Origin: Pteria penguin
Taxonomy: Eukaryota; Mollusca; Bivalvia; Pterioida; Pteriidae
Length of the DNA: 64,000 bases
NCBI GenBank assembly: GCA_035048485.1
Contig: CM068586.1
Coordinates: 27,608,349-27,672,348 of the forward strand
Reading direction: 5' to 3'
This document shows positions 27,513 through 39,322 of this stretch, one piece after another; position 1 is the first letter of the stretch; each line of letters starts with the position of its first letter. The notes beneath the pieces are model-generated. The model did no database searches, was not told where the DNA came from, and saw only the letters and a program-made list of their open reading frames with translations. The translations under genes were made by a program, and so were the position numbers.

Positions 27513-27643
27513 GTTGTACAAGAAAAGAGAGATCTCAATAAACGGTATTCAAATAGAACGCCGTTATGACGAATGTCTATTAGCGGTCTACTAACGGCGT
27601 TGGATAATATTTACTATACAAATGAAGGTACCTACCACTACCA

Positions 27644-27645
<2 letters not shown>

Positions 27646-27725
<80 letters not shown>
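27646..27725 (+). repeat. CT then CA microsatellite
   Basis: CT run passing directly into a CA run. Confidence 0.95.
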
Positions 27726-27726
<1 letters not shown>

Positions 27727-27996
27727 CTAATCATATATCTTATAATAAAACACCAGGAATCCTGTACAAAATCTTAAAGGTGTCTTACATTTACATACTA
27801 TCATCTTATATTATTTAAGACTATTGCATCCTCTCCTGTATTGTTGGCAATATGGTTTTTTAGTACATGTTTATTTTTAAATGTACATGTACATGCATCG
27901 ACGGATTTACTTTATCAGCAATACATGTTTATCTGAAATATTTAACTGATATGTACCACTGAGACTGTGAACTGCTGATTTTGTAGAATATGTTAG

Positions 27997-28087
27997 TACC
28001 GATTGGCAACTAATACATATATGTTCCTATATCTGTACCGATCGGTAACGAATACATACATGTACCTATATCTGTACCGATCGGTAA

Positions 28088-28154
<67 letters not shown>

Positions 28155-28172
28155 TCCTATATCTATCACATG
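27997..28172 (+). repeat. 39-bp tandem repeat with AT expansion in the third unit
   Basis: Units begin TACCGATCGGTAAC at 27,997, 28,036 and 28,075. The first two end GTTCCTATATCTG or GTACCTATATCTG; the third is interrupted after ACTAAT by about 60 bases of AT before GTTCCTATATCT resumes. Confidence 0.85.
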
Positions 28173-28489
28173 TATAAAAAGCTGCGTTTTCCTTTTTATA
28201 TACATAACACACGACGAGTCATTATAATTGAAATACGTTTCTAATCGATGAATACCTGTTTTATCTTTACTTTTACTATAGAAGACAAAATAAATACTTA
28301 TAGCTGTGGGTATATTTAAACATATGATCACAAGACCTCTTGTGTCAGTATACATGTATATATACAATGTATTAACAGATCAACCAAACATATTTTGTTT
28401 CTCTGTCATATAAATTATATGTAAATCAGAAATCTACTGAAATTGTGTTGAGTAATAAAGACTTCAGTGTAAAGTAAAACAGTAAACGT

Positions 28490-28540
<51 letters not shown>
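28490..28540 (+). repeat. CA then GA microsatellite
   Basis: Short CA run passing into a GA run. Confidence 0.95.
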
Positions 28541-28541
<1 letters not shown>

Positions 28542-29457
28542 GTTCACAATAAATTTATGTCCAGTATCTCATCATCGTATATTTGAAGTGGATATTTAGG
28601 CACAGTACAGTGTATCTATTACAAAAACTCTTAAGAGTTGCCTTATTTATCATTCCTGATATGATTTTCTCTAGATCTTTCGAGAAATGGAAAACATGCA
28701 TATAGATAAATAATTCAAACACAAAGAGTTCAGAAATAACAAATAAATGTAATACTAATAGAAAATATTTTTCAAATATATACTTCAATGGAACATTATA
28801 TTTCCTTACATATCCTGAGCCGAAATATCGTCATTTTGTTTTTATCTACAATACATCTGATAGATACAAGCGAAAACGTTAATATGGAATTTTCATGTCT
28901 TTTAATCAGTTGTTATGTCAATAAAATCATACCCCTGTCAACATTTCTTTTTTTCATTTTGAATATTTACATTAAATATCGAAATCAGATATAAAATGGC
29001 ATACCAATGGTTGGTTTGGCTTATAAAATGTATATATTGGTAATAAATATCAATGTGAATTTTCATATCAAATACATACAATAAAAAATATAAAACTCTT
29101 CTTTTGTCGGATTTATACATACTTCCCTTTGGAGGATTTTATTGGTCAAATACATACAGTTTATATTTATTTCTTAATAATGAAAATAAGCGATAGCATT
29201 ATGGTTTTGGAATGTGTAATCTAGAAAATGTTATTATGATATTCTATCATATGATGTGTTGTAATTCAGTTTGATTTTTAATTTTTCTTGAAAATTGCAA
29301 TCGATCAAGATAACTAATTAATTTGAAAAGATTTACGAATATTTTTCTTATAACTTTTTAAATAACGTTTTTTATTATTATTATTATTATTATAAAAAAA
29401 AACCCTAAAAAAGTTTCATTGACAATGGTTCATGCAACGGCTAAAATATGTACGTAC

Positions 29458-29971
29458 TATCATCGTCTTCGTCGTCTTCATTATTATCACTATCTTCGTC
29501 TCGATCCCATATTTCTTTATCAGATAATTGTTTTTCTTCAGATTTCACACTATCTCCATATTTGGAAATCTCATTCTTCTTAGAAAATTCTTCGGTGAAC
29601 TTTTCACTGATGAGTGGCGATAAAAATGTATTTGGAACTCGCAACGGCCTAAAAGCGGAAAATTGTCTAACCGTTTTCGAATTGGTCGATGATAAGGTAG
29701 ATGATGATGACGATGATAGAATGTCTGTGATAAGAAACGACCGCTTAGGTTGAATGCTAATGTTGCCTGGAATGCTCTGAGGTAAGGAAAAGCTTCGATT
29801 CTTCAAAGTATTAACATCGCCTTTTTCACTTTGTGTTAATTTTTCTTTGGTTGATGACATTTCTGACTCATCCTCCGAGTCTATCTTGTCTACTGATATC
29901 ATCTCCTCGTCATCTCCTTTATCGTCTATTCCAGCAGACGACTGCAACTTCTCGGAACTCATGCCCAGCAT
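29458..29971 (-). CDS. Barhl: BarH-like homeobox protein, exon 1 (N-terminus, FIL motif)
   Basis: First coding exon (residues 1-171 plus one base) of a Barhl transcription factor, a nuclear DNA-binding repressor family used in neural and sensory-cell specification. An in-frame TAA lies directly before the ATG at 29971; Met4 is an alternative start. The exon is rich in Ser, Asp and Glu. It contains KRSFLITDILSS (about residues 77-88), which matches the FIL/engrailed-homology-like motif found N-terminal in Bar proteins and known in the family for Groucho binding. It ends in an acidic run (about residues 158-171). The donor is A|GTACGT at 29457, phase 1, which fits exon 2 exactly. The exon alone would be a weak call; the FIL motif plus the two downstream exons make it firm. 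Confidence 0.9.
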
Positions 29972-30499
29972 TTAAAATGTAATAAAACTAATTGATCAAC
30001 TTTAAAAGTCAGCTGCTTCGGAAATCGTTGACTGTCATAATTAGATAACGTAAATGTAAAATATTAGCTACGAATGATGCTTGCTTTTCTTGAGAAAATC
30101 CTTTCTTTTTAGATCCCTCTCAGGTATATGTGACTAAGTATACAGTATTATAGCCATTTAATTTCAATATGACAATTATGCACAGTCATTTCACATAATT
30201 CATCAAATCTATTTAAAAATCTGTCCCACGTACAGTCCCAGCTGAGATACAAAATAGATTGCTGTTCGTTGAAGCGAACAATCGGGGTGGTTCACTAAGC
30301 TAGGGCAAGGGTATATTATAGACACAAACTTCAAAACATCTCATGGCTGTCAAATTCCTACAGTTAATAATTTTACAAGATTAAGTGGTCAACGAGGACG
30401 TTATTTGTACACGCAGAAACGAAATCTTATGCTTAAGCTGCAGTTCTTATTCTTCTTCTTAAAATTGTAAAATCATAAATCGATTTCACTTCAAATTAG

Positions 30500-30700
30500 A
30501 TCTTGAGCGGAGTCAAATATCGATTTTAGTCACATTGTGTATCAAAAGCAGAAGCGGAAACCAATGGGATCATTTTATCTAAGGTGGGCGGAGTTTTAAC
30601 ACGCCCGCTCGTGACCATGTTTTCGACAATATGAATAATTAGATTATGAATCACGTGATCACAATGGCTGCTAGAAATATTGACAAAAATCGTAAATCAG
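30500..30700 (-). promoter_or_regulatory. Possible Barhl promoter-proximal region
   Basis: About 530-730 bases upstream of the Barhl start codon there is an island richer in GC than its surroundings. It holds a CCAAT box (30561-30565), a GC-box-like GGTGGGCGGAG (about 30583-30593), a CACGTG E-box (30652-30657) and an ACAATGG SOX-like site (30661-30667). No TATA box or start site can be assigned. The role is inferred from position and motif content only. Confidence 0.3.
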
Positions 30701-32450
30701 AATCCAGGGGAAAGATTAATTATATGATAACAGTGTTCATTTGTGATTTTATTTGTCAATTTTCGAGCTAACTTAATTATATGTATGGTTCAATGAATGT
30801 CGCTAATTTGTAATTTCTTTGAATAAAGAAGCGAATTTACTCAAATGAAAAAAGAAAAATCAAAAAAGTGTACCACGTGTATTAATAATTCACATGTTAT
30901 ACTGTCATGGCTTATGACAATATAATATGGCCTTGAATATTGTTTATGTTTCTATATTCGTTTGAGCTAGATATAGGATTATTGTTGTTTTTAACGCATA
31001 AATGCACGCGCAAGTACCTACATAACTCAGAAACCATAAGGTCATTGACATAAGAAATGCAATCCTATTTTCTCATCAAACTTGTCATTAAAAGTTTCTA
31101 TTTAATTTTGTGTACAGTGATAGTTTGAAAGTTTTTACATATACATGTATATTTTTGTAATTCAAAAAGATTGCACTTAAATAATTTTCAGTATTTTTCC
31201 CGGTAAATCTATATAAAGAAATTTTCATTGACGATACGACTCTTTAGAAAAGTAAGATTTATCTCGTCCAATTTAAATTGAAACTGCAAAAAGTAAAACT
31301 GTATGCGATTTACCAAAGGGGAAAAATGACATTCACATAGAAAACAAGCAAGTGTTATTGTGGATATTAGCTCAATCAGCACTTGAGATATTTCAACTCA
31401 TGATATAGTTTATTTCCTAATTCATGACTTTTTATGAGAGGACAGGAAAGATAAAGAAATCTGTCACTGAAAATGAAAAAAAAAGTAAAATTGTATCGAA
31501 TTTCTCTCCTGATATTTATTTGGTGACACGTTAGTGTATGAACACTCGAATGATATTGTAATTGAACTAAAAGGTTAAAAAATCTCGAACTTTGATACCC
31601 TATCACATTAAAAGTCGTCGAATTTATTATGTTCTCAGAACTATAACACGTGCTAAAGCCAACTGCTCCTCCTTAGAAATCAATTACAATGACAGCGAAT
31701 CTAGGGCCATATGCTTTCATTTAAAGCTTTAATGCCATAGGGTCTTTGGGTGTTCGAAAAGAAATTTAGCTTTATTAACTTCTAAGGTTGCCTTTCTTTG
31801 CGACAAATCTCTTCGTCAATTATATTGCAATGAATTGTACCCTAGTACATGGGAGGTATTAACGTACTTTATCCCATACCGCTGAATTTCGTTTTGTGCG
31901 AAATTGAGTCAAACTGAAAGAGATTTTAATGCATGCTAATTTTATTAAGTTTCCAATGCGCACTTGGAGGGGAGCTAAGTACTCGCATTCAATATGTATT
32001 AAGCTACATTCTCCGCTTCGTGGCGTTAATCCCGAGTATTCTCTAGGCGTCACAGCTCATGGTTTTCATATTAATTTTTCTTTTCATCATCATTTTCATG
32101 CTACATAGAAAGTATAATTTATCGTAATATTTTCCCATATATGCATAAACGAGAACGTTGGTGGTAAATTAAGGCATATTTTGCTACAGAATGTAAGGAA
32201 ACGAAATATTCTGTAATGGCTGTATGTTTATATTCTAAACATGTGAGCCACATTATGTGTAATGACTCCTATATGATGGTGTATACAAATTGAACTCCCT
32301 CGAGCTTATATTAGATATTTGAATACATAAGAAATAGATAAGTAAATGAACAAATAGATACATGCAGAAAGACATAAACAATGAAATAAAAAATTAGTGA
32401 CAAAAACGAAATATACAATTATAAATTTTAATTATATATTAATATATAAT

Positions 32451-32633
32451 ACATGCGCGGATCCAGAAATTTTTGTCAGAGGGGGGCCAACCAAAAAAGG
32501 TAATTTTTTCTCTTAGACGAGGGGGGTCCAACCCCCCAAAATGCCCAAATATTACCTTTTTTTGGTAAAATTTTCGGATTCCAGAGGGGGTCCAGACCCC
32601 CCTAACCCACCACCCCCCTGTATCCGCGCATGT
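32451..32633. mobile_element. MITE-like element with GCGCGGAT terminal inverted repeats
   Basis: Terminal inverted repeats ACATGCGCGGAT and ATCCGCGCATGT bound 183 bases with several G6/C6 tracts (GAGGGGGGCC, GAGGGGGGTCC, CCCCCCTAACCC). Elements of this look are frequent in many invertebrate genomes (from memory). Short minus-strand open frames inside it are not genes. Confidence 0.75.
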
Positions 32634-33694
32634 AATATAAGGAGATAGAGCCAGGCAGATAAAATTACACAAAAAAAGTTATTTGATAATATTCATCATG
32701 AAAAATGTCAATTAATAATTAGTGTAATCATTAAAATTTAGTGTTAAATTTACAATGTTGATCATCATATTCATAAATGTATCAGTGATATCGAAATAAT
32801 GTGTGATCATTCCTAGGGAAATAAAATAATGAAATTCTAAATGTATATTATAAAAAAAGCAATGAGAATTAATGAGTGTTTTGTTCGTTTTCCCCTTTTA
32901 AGATATCTAGTTTAGATAAGTAAAGGTACTGGTTGGAAAGTCCAAATCCGTAAATTGACCCGTCAGGACATTCCTGAGATATTCGGAACAACGTCAATCA
33001 TTTAATTGCAGACAAGAACGAGGGGTTAACTTAAAGTATCTAACGAATGTCGTTGTTGATACATGTATATTCATCAATGTCGACTAGAATATAGATTTAT
33101 TATTGAAATATCAAGTTTATCAATTGTACAAACAAACGTACAACAATGTGCAGAACCAAACTAAAGGATATACATCAGTCAAACAAGTCTATCATAAGAA
33201 TAATAATCCGAGGATTTTGAATAATTTTACTTTCACAGTTCAATTTTCTCGACGACAGGCACAAATTTAGGACTGAACTTTATAAAGTTTCTGTTTTTAT
33301 CTCAGCTTGTTGGGAGGCAAGAGTGTCAATAAGCACGCCTAATTTAACATTATGTTGACTTCTACTTCAGACCAGACATGATGAAACTCTATGTTCATCA
33401 TGTCATGAAATAATGTAATAATGACATTCTATATGAAAGGATTTTATATCAATACAAAAATTAACATTATCCCTTCATAATTTACTTTAATAAATTTCAC
33501 ACGTATCTCTAACATTTGTCAAAGGAAAGAGAAAATGTCGAGACATTCTTTTATAATTTCATCCGTTAGTTTTTTTTTTCCGCTTCTTTCGTTCACCACT
33601 GTGAAAGTTCATTTTACACAGCAACAGTACGGTGGATGACATAGACTCATAGTCTATAACGAATTAGTCACTATAACACTACGGCCTGGTATGT

Positions 33695-33975
33695 AGTGCA
33701 TCGAATACGAAAGTACCCACCAGTTGATGAGCGTAGCGTTGACCAATACCGCTGGTCATTGGGTATATCGGTGTACAGTCACTGTGGTGCCCACCAGTCG
33801 ATGTGCATATTGGTGTCTAATATCTACACTGTGGTACCCGCCCAGTGGAGTGGGTATATCGCTGTTTAGTCCCTGCATTGCGGTACCTGCTATTTGATGG
33901 GCATATTGGTGTCCACTCTCTGCGCTGCGATACTCACCTTTTGTATATTGTTGTCATGTATCTGCACTCCGGTAT
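33695..33975 (+). repeat. Degenerate tandem repeat of about 48 bp
   Basis: Around five decayed units with GGTACCCACCAGTTGATG, GGGCATATTGGTGTC and CTCTGCACTGC variants. GC content is higher than the flanks. No function seen. Confidence 0.65.
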
Positions 33976-34480
33976 CAACCAAACGTTTTGCTAATAGGAA
34001 AACAGTTTTCTTGGGATGCTTTGGACATTTATTATATCCACATTTCTTTAACAGCCTCATGTTTATTTTTATGATTTCCATAAGAATGGGCGTGGCTCAG
34101 TTTGTATAGTAGTTATTATTTTGTTTTGATTTGATTTTGGCCGAATTCTTACCATTGATTTAATCGACAAGGTTAAGCTATATTCTCATTCACTATGTCA
34201 GTCGCTCACTTAAATTCACGTTGATAAGGGACCTAAAGCAATCTATTTATTCTTTCTTGAATTTTCTATTTTCGATTTAATTCCTATTTACATTGGTCGA
34301 AAATAATATCAGGTCTGATGGGCTTCTATCGCTTATATGGGCACTTTGAACTCCGAAGTGATTGAGATGGGGTTTTTTTGGTTTGTTTTTTGTTTTTGTT
34401 TTTTGTTTTGGGGTATTTTTATTTTGTTTTTATTTATTTAAATATTCATTTAGCTAGTTATTAATTGATTTATTTATTTT

Positions 34481-34652
34481 TTGGCCGTGGCTGAAAGGCG
34501 AAAGTTCATGTCGTTCAACTGTGTCTGTGAAAATTTGAAGTCCCGTGTTCCTCTCACTGCTTCGGCAGGGTGCGTGGCAATGGTCGAAATATCTGTGTAA
34601 TACATCAGACAGGTTCCGTCACCATTTAACTGATAACATCATGGCGAATATA
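34481..34652 (+). mobile_element. SINE family B, degraded copy
   Basis: GGCCGTGGCTGAAAGGCG head, GTGTAATACATCAGACAGG and TTCCGTCACCATTTAACTG tail area align with family B; the middle carries deletions. Confidence 0.5.
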
Positions 34653-34745
34653 AGCACACACACAAATCTGATTCAGATTCTTTATTTCTCATGAACCATT
34701 GAATACAATGGTATCGAGACAAACATATATACAACTAGAGCTTAC

Positions 34746-36492
34746 CTGTTGCCGAGGCAACAGGGCGGGTCTTCCTCTCTCGAAAGAAAAAAGAAAAATA
34801 AGTAGATGGAAAGAAGGAAAGAAAGAAAAAAGATCAGGAGAATGACTTAAATGTACTTTACACACAAAAATACCCCCCCCCCCCCAAAAAAAAACCCCAA
34901 GCAATCAAATTAATTAATAATTAAAATTGAAAAAAGTATTATCTAGAGGAAATAAATCGAAAATCAAGTTAAAGAAATCATACATATTACGGCTCTCCAT
35001 TATAACAGTCGATTAAACATTCCACGGACAAAGCGCCGTAACTCTCGATTGAATTAATCACGATTGAATTAATCGCGAGTTACTGCGCTTTCCCCGTGAC
35101 TATCATACACGTTTGAAGTCGGTATTTAGCAAGGGAAATTCACCGCGCTTCTCTTAGATGTAATCCCGACGCTCGGACAAGATTTTTTTATTGCCTTGTT
35201 CATCAGTAGCGGGTAGAGTGCAAAAAATGTGATTTTTGTTTAAGAATTCGAATTCAAAATACATTCTCAAACTCTCCTTTTTATACTTTGTTAATACGAC
35301 AAATAAGAAAAAACATGAAAGTTACGCAAATAAGATATTTTTTTTTAATCTTCCAAATCACTCACTTTCAAATACTGAGAGACATGTTTCATACTAAAAT
35401 CGGTACGGAAAATCGTTTGGTAATGTTCTGGAAACGATAAGACTAAAAATAAAATGTTTTTGCAAATTACGTAATTATTTAAAAACTTTAAATTGAAATA
35501 GCGGCCAAACTAAAAGAGATAGATATTATCGGCCGATGAATTTTGTAAAGATATGAACCTAGAAAATATGATAGTTCATATTTGGATAGTGTAGCATTAA
35601 AAATAAGCTATATAGTAGAGAATTTAAAATTTCACTAATTGTTACGTAATGGTTTTGAAAACTTTCATTTTTAAACTTATTTTTTACTTAAACGGGTAAC
35701 AGTGCCTGTGAAAATTTATAGACACAATATGAAGTGTGTATATAAAACCGTTTCTCAGAAAATGGAATTGAAAAATCGGGGTGAAATTTCGGCGTTTTAA
35801 GACCCTCTCTCGATAGGGTTGTCCGACGATAGAGGGAAGGGGGCTAATATTTCGATGTTTTTGAAAATATAATTCAAAAGCACTAACCCTTCTCCGTCGC
35901 TGATTGAATTTTGGTGATCATATGATAAAAACTAAGAAAGTTACGAAGCAATTACGTAACTAACCAAATTTGTGAAAAACTTAAATTTCTCAATTAAAAA
36001 TGGATTTCAAATATTAAAAGAAACTTTTTTACCATGAAATTGACATTCTAAATCGTTTTGTACCATTTTTAAAAAGCTTAGTTTAAAAACAACGAAGTTT
36101 AAAAATTACGTAATTTTTAAATTTAAATAATGGCTTAACCGTTAAATGTAGATAATCGGCGTTGATTCCATTCTCAAAATTACACCTGTCAAATTTAAGA
36201 ATGAAAAGTTGAGGAATCTATCTTAAATAATAAACTTGTTTTTGAGAAAATAAAAAAATTAACCCTATTACGTAATTTCCTTTAAAACCATAATAGTTTA
36301 ATATTTTTTTCTTATCAATCAATTTCCCCTGGCTCATCAAGCCAGTAGCCGCGATAAAAAGATTGTTGGTTAAGCCGTTTTTGAGAAAAATGCAGTCAAA
36401 GTGCTGAGAAAAAGAATAATAATAATAATAACAAATGTAAAGAAAAAACATCACAATAACAGAAGGGTCTTCCGATGGAATCGGAAGACCCT
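34746..36492. mobile_element. Hairpin-ended, possibly Helitron-like non-coding element
   Basis: The left side has a perfect hairpin CTGTTGCC-GA-GGCAACAG (34,746-34,763) followed by GGGTCTTCC. The right side has a perfect 13-bp-stem hairpin (36,464-36,492; AGGGTCTTCCGAT stem, 3-base loop) containing the same GGGTCTTCC motif and followed by TAA. The interior is AT-rich, non-coding and carries internally related blocks with five TTACGTAA palindromes. A hairpin near the 3' end is a Helitron trait, but the expected 5'-TC and 3'-CTRR limits are not certain. Confidence 0.45.
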
Positions 36493-37263
36493 AATAAATA
36501 CATTCAATATAACTATAAGTAGTGTTCAAAACATACAAGTACACATATAAATAAAGATATATACACAAGTTTGAAGTTTCAGAAACAGTAATAGCATATA
36601 GGATTACGTAGGGGGAGCTACGCCCCGGAAAATAATTTTGATAAGATTACAGAGTTTTCGAAGGACAATGATGTTATTTGATTGCATTAAAGCTTGAAGT
36701 TTGAAGTCTGAAATTAAAGCCATTTTCAACTGTCCCGGCGAACATAAAAATAACATGAAACTGTTAGTTGTACTCTTGTCTCGATAATTTTCATATTGAT
36801 AAAGAAATGATTATCAATAACTAATATATTATTTTTAATAACTTAATAATAGAAAAGGTCTCACTTTCTATTGCTAACTTAATGTCTCAGAGTAGATGGA
36901 AATCGATGTATTAACCATATACTAAGTAGGTAGGTACACGCTTTCCTCATCAGTTGAAAATCGCCCTTTGCTTTGTTTGGGTACCATCTATCGCGGTATA
37001 TGTAAAGAGTGCACAAACTTTTACATTGTCAAGTAACCATGCTGAGATGTTTTCAGCCAGGGAGTCACCTGTATACCTTATGCTGCGATATGCTAAAAAT
37101 GGAAGAGTTCTTATCAAGGGCAGACAAATCCTTCGACCTTATTCTCCAGTACTTTTTAACTTTTGCGTGTCAAAATAGTGATACCATATTGAAGATTAAA
37201 AAAAAAAAATAGGAAACGAAAAACAGTCTTAACCGTTTTTGTCTTCTTTACCTCTACCTTGCT

Positions 37264-37264
37264 C

Positions 37265-37326
<62 letters not shown>
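37264..37326 (+). repeat. ATT microsatellite
   Basis: Uninterrupted ATT run. Confidence 0.95.
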
Positions 37327-38006
37327 TCAAATTTTGCTTCATACTATTCATTTGCTCATCTTAAGTGCAATAATTAATAAATACATGCATAGATAAACCT
37401 TTTTAGAATAATATGCTATATTAGGTTTTGCCACTTCATTTTTTAAAAGATGAGTAAAATTAATCAATCAGTCTTGCCTCATTCACCGCTAAATATCATG
37501 CAATGCGACAAAGTGTGCTGTTAATCTCATCAAGGCTTAACACGGCTGACAGATGGGCGTATGTTCCTAGGTAATGAATTGTTCTTACTCCCTAATATCA
37601 TTTGATCCAAGTTTTATTGGTATAGCCTTTACAGCGGGAAAACGTCGGGAATGGGGATTAATTATTGTTTAAGCGCTGAAAATGAACGCATAAGAAATTC
37701 CAAATAGCTCTACATTACAATACTGCACGCAATGGCATATAGCGAAATTATTGGCATAAAGCTATAGTCAGTGAGTACAATTCCCCACAGGATCCGGGGC
37801 TTACTTTGTTGCAATTCAACTGTACCTTGATAAATGATGAAACCAATTTGGTAAATTTCCCTAAGTAACGTCACGGCCAGTGTTTATTAGCCAGAATGTT
37901 CCCTTTTACGCGGTGTCCGTTCCCAAGGGGTTGCTTCTGATGTTTTCTACTCTGATATCCATGTCGGTAGAGGATGGAACTGGGTACAGCATGATATTAA
38001 TCTCGT

Positions 38007-38264
38007 TGAAATTATATTTAATTAACACATTATCAAATCCAGAGGGCGCACAGACGGTAAATTTCTCCATTGTTGATCTTATTGTTGTTTGTTTCATTTT
38101 TTAAATGTGCAAATAAAAAATGTGGCGCTTAAAAACATTGTACTGTATTATCACTTTGGTTATGCTTACCAAGTTCGGTAAAATTATATTTAATTAACGC
38201 ATTATCAAATCTATAGGGCACACAGTAGGTAAATTTCTCCATCGTTGATTTTGCTGTTGTTTAG
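38007..38264 (+). repeat. Direct duplication, about 84 bp units at 172-bp spacing
   Basis: Copy 1 (38,007-38,090) and copy 2 (38,179-38,264) share ATTATATTTAATTAAC, ATTATCAAATC, GGTAAATTTCTCCAT and TGTTGTTT. The sequence that follows copy 1 (AAAATGTGGCGCTTA, CATTGTACTGTAT) reappears near 38,960-39,005 as AAAATGTAGCGCTTA and CACTGTGCTGTAT, suggesting copy 2 is split. Confidence 0.65.
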
Positions 38265-38266
38265 AT

Positions 38267-38376
38267 GATAAACGTACTGTGTTTGACCGTACCGTGGTTA
38301 TACCGTTGGAGTGGTGGTTTCCAACTGTATAACCTCTGTATACCTGTCGGAAACAATCAAACACAGTACGTTTATC
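38267..38376. repeat. Inverted repeat with 20-base perfect arms
   Basis: GATAAACGTACTGTGTTTGA (38,267-38,286) and its exact reverse complement (38,357-38,376) face each other. The interior has weaker symmetry (GTGGTTATACCGTTGGA against TCCAACTGTATAACC). Probably the end of an inserted element; see the interrupted duplication around it. Confidence 0.7.
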
Positions 38377-39016
38377 CCCATTCTAATTCTTTGTAACAAA
38401 AAATCGTTTTTTCTCTTTGAAATTGCCTCCAAATTCCTCGTTGCTAGGAACGGATAGCGCCATGTTTAAAATTCTTCCGAGAAAAGAATTGATATATAGT
38501 GCACTGACATAAGAAGTTTTCATTTTCATATTCTTAAAATTTTATGATTAAATTATTAATCACAAATTGATTCATACATAAGTGACTTGAAATCGCATCG
38601 TAAACAGCTGAACAGGCATTTTTGACATGCCCATGATGCTGGAAAGCATGTTGCACTGTGGTACGTAATGTGTGTTGTTTTGTTTGTTCAACTTGTTTGC
38701 AATAATTGTGCACGTGAATAGTAAAACTTACAAATCGTCCTTGATACGAGACTTAAGATAGACGTTAAGAGCACTGACCGAAGTTGTTACAGACAGCATT
38801 TTTGATAGTTGAAGTTAGTGGCAATGTGGACGAAGAGCACGTACAATGCAGTAATACATTTGAGGATAGTGTATCGTGGTTATACATGTCTGACCGCTAA
38901 CGAGTGGACCAATCAGAAATGTTATAACAAAACAAGTGAAATAAAGTTAATTTTTTAGATGTTAGAATTGCATAAAATGTAGCGCTTACAAACACTGTGC
39001 TGTATCTAGCATATCA

Positions 39017-39237
39017 GGGTCCAGCGCCATAAAGTGAGAAAATACTTGAGTCAATTATTTCATTTTAATTCATTCCATTATCAAACATTGAGATGAATTG
39101 TCATGCAGAATGCTTTAATTCTGTTTATCAATGGAATAAAACTCAATAAAATCCAAATCCGAGTTAAAAACTCATTGTTGAGCAGAAGAACTTGAAATTA
39201 TGACTTAAGTATATTCTCAGTTTATGGCGTCGGACCC
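39017..39237. mobile_element. MITE-like fold-back, about 220 bp
   Basis: GGGTCCAGCGCCATAAAGTG at the left and ...TTTATGGCGTCGGACCC at the right are inverted repeats that continue inward for about 50 bases (TGAGAAAATACTTGAGTCA against TGACTTAAGTATATTCTCA). No open frame. It directly precedes the 31-bp minisatellite. Confidence 0.78.
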
Positions 39238-39322
39238 AGACTTCTATTATGTCCACAAAGTTCATTGGTTTACCAACTTCATTATATGGCAGGCGTTACT
39301 ATTTAACAGCAGACTGAAAATT

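Larger units (their letters stand above)
30701..38006. other. Intergenic, repeat-bearing
   Basis: Between the Barhl promoter zone and the repeat nest. Apart from the elements listed separately, 31,680-32,050, 32,930-33,010 and 37,440-37,700 look more complex in composition and carry TAAT/ATTA, GCATGCTAAT and TAATCCC motifs; they could be regulatory. No coding exon seen. Confidence 0.65.

Noticed and set aside
29448..29753. Plus-strand open frame opposite Barhl exon 1
   Set aside because: Ser-rich antisense shadow of the acidic and Ser-rich coding strand.
36954..37212. Two overlapping plus-strand frames of about 70 codons
   Set aside because: No recognisable motif, run into a poly-A stretch, no neighbouring exon.
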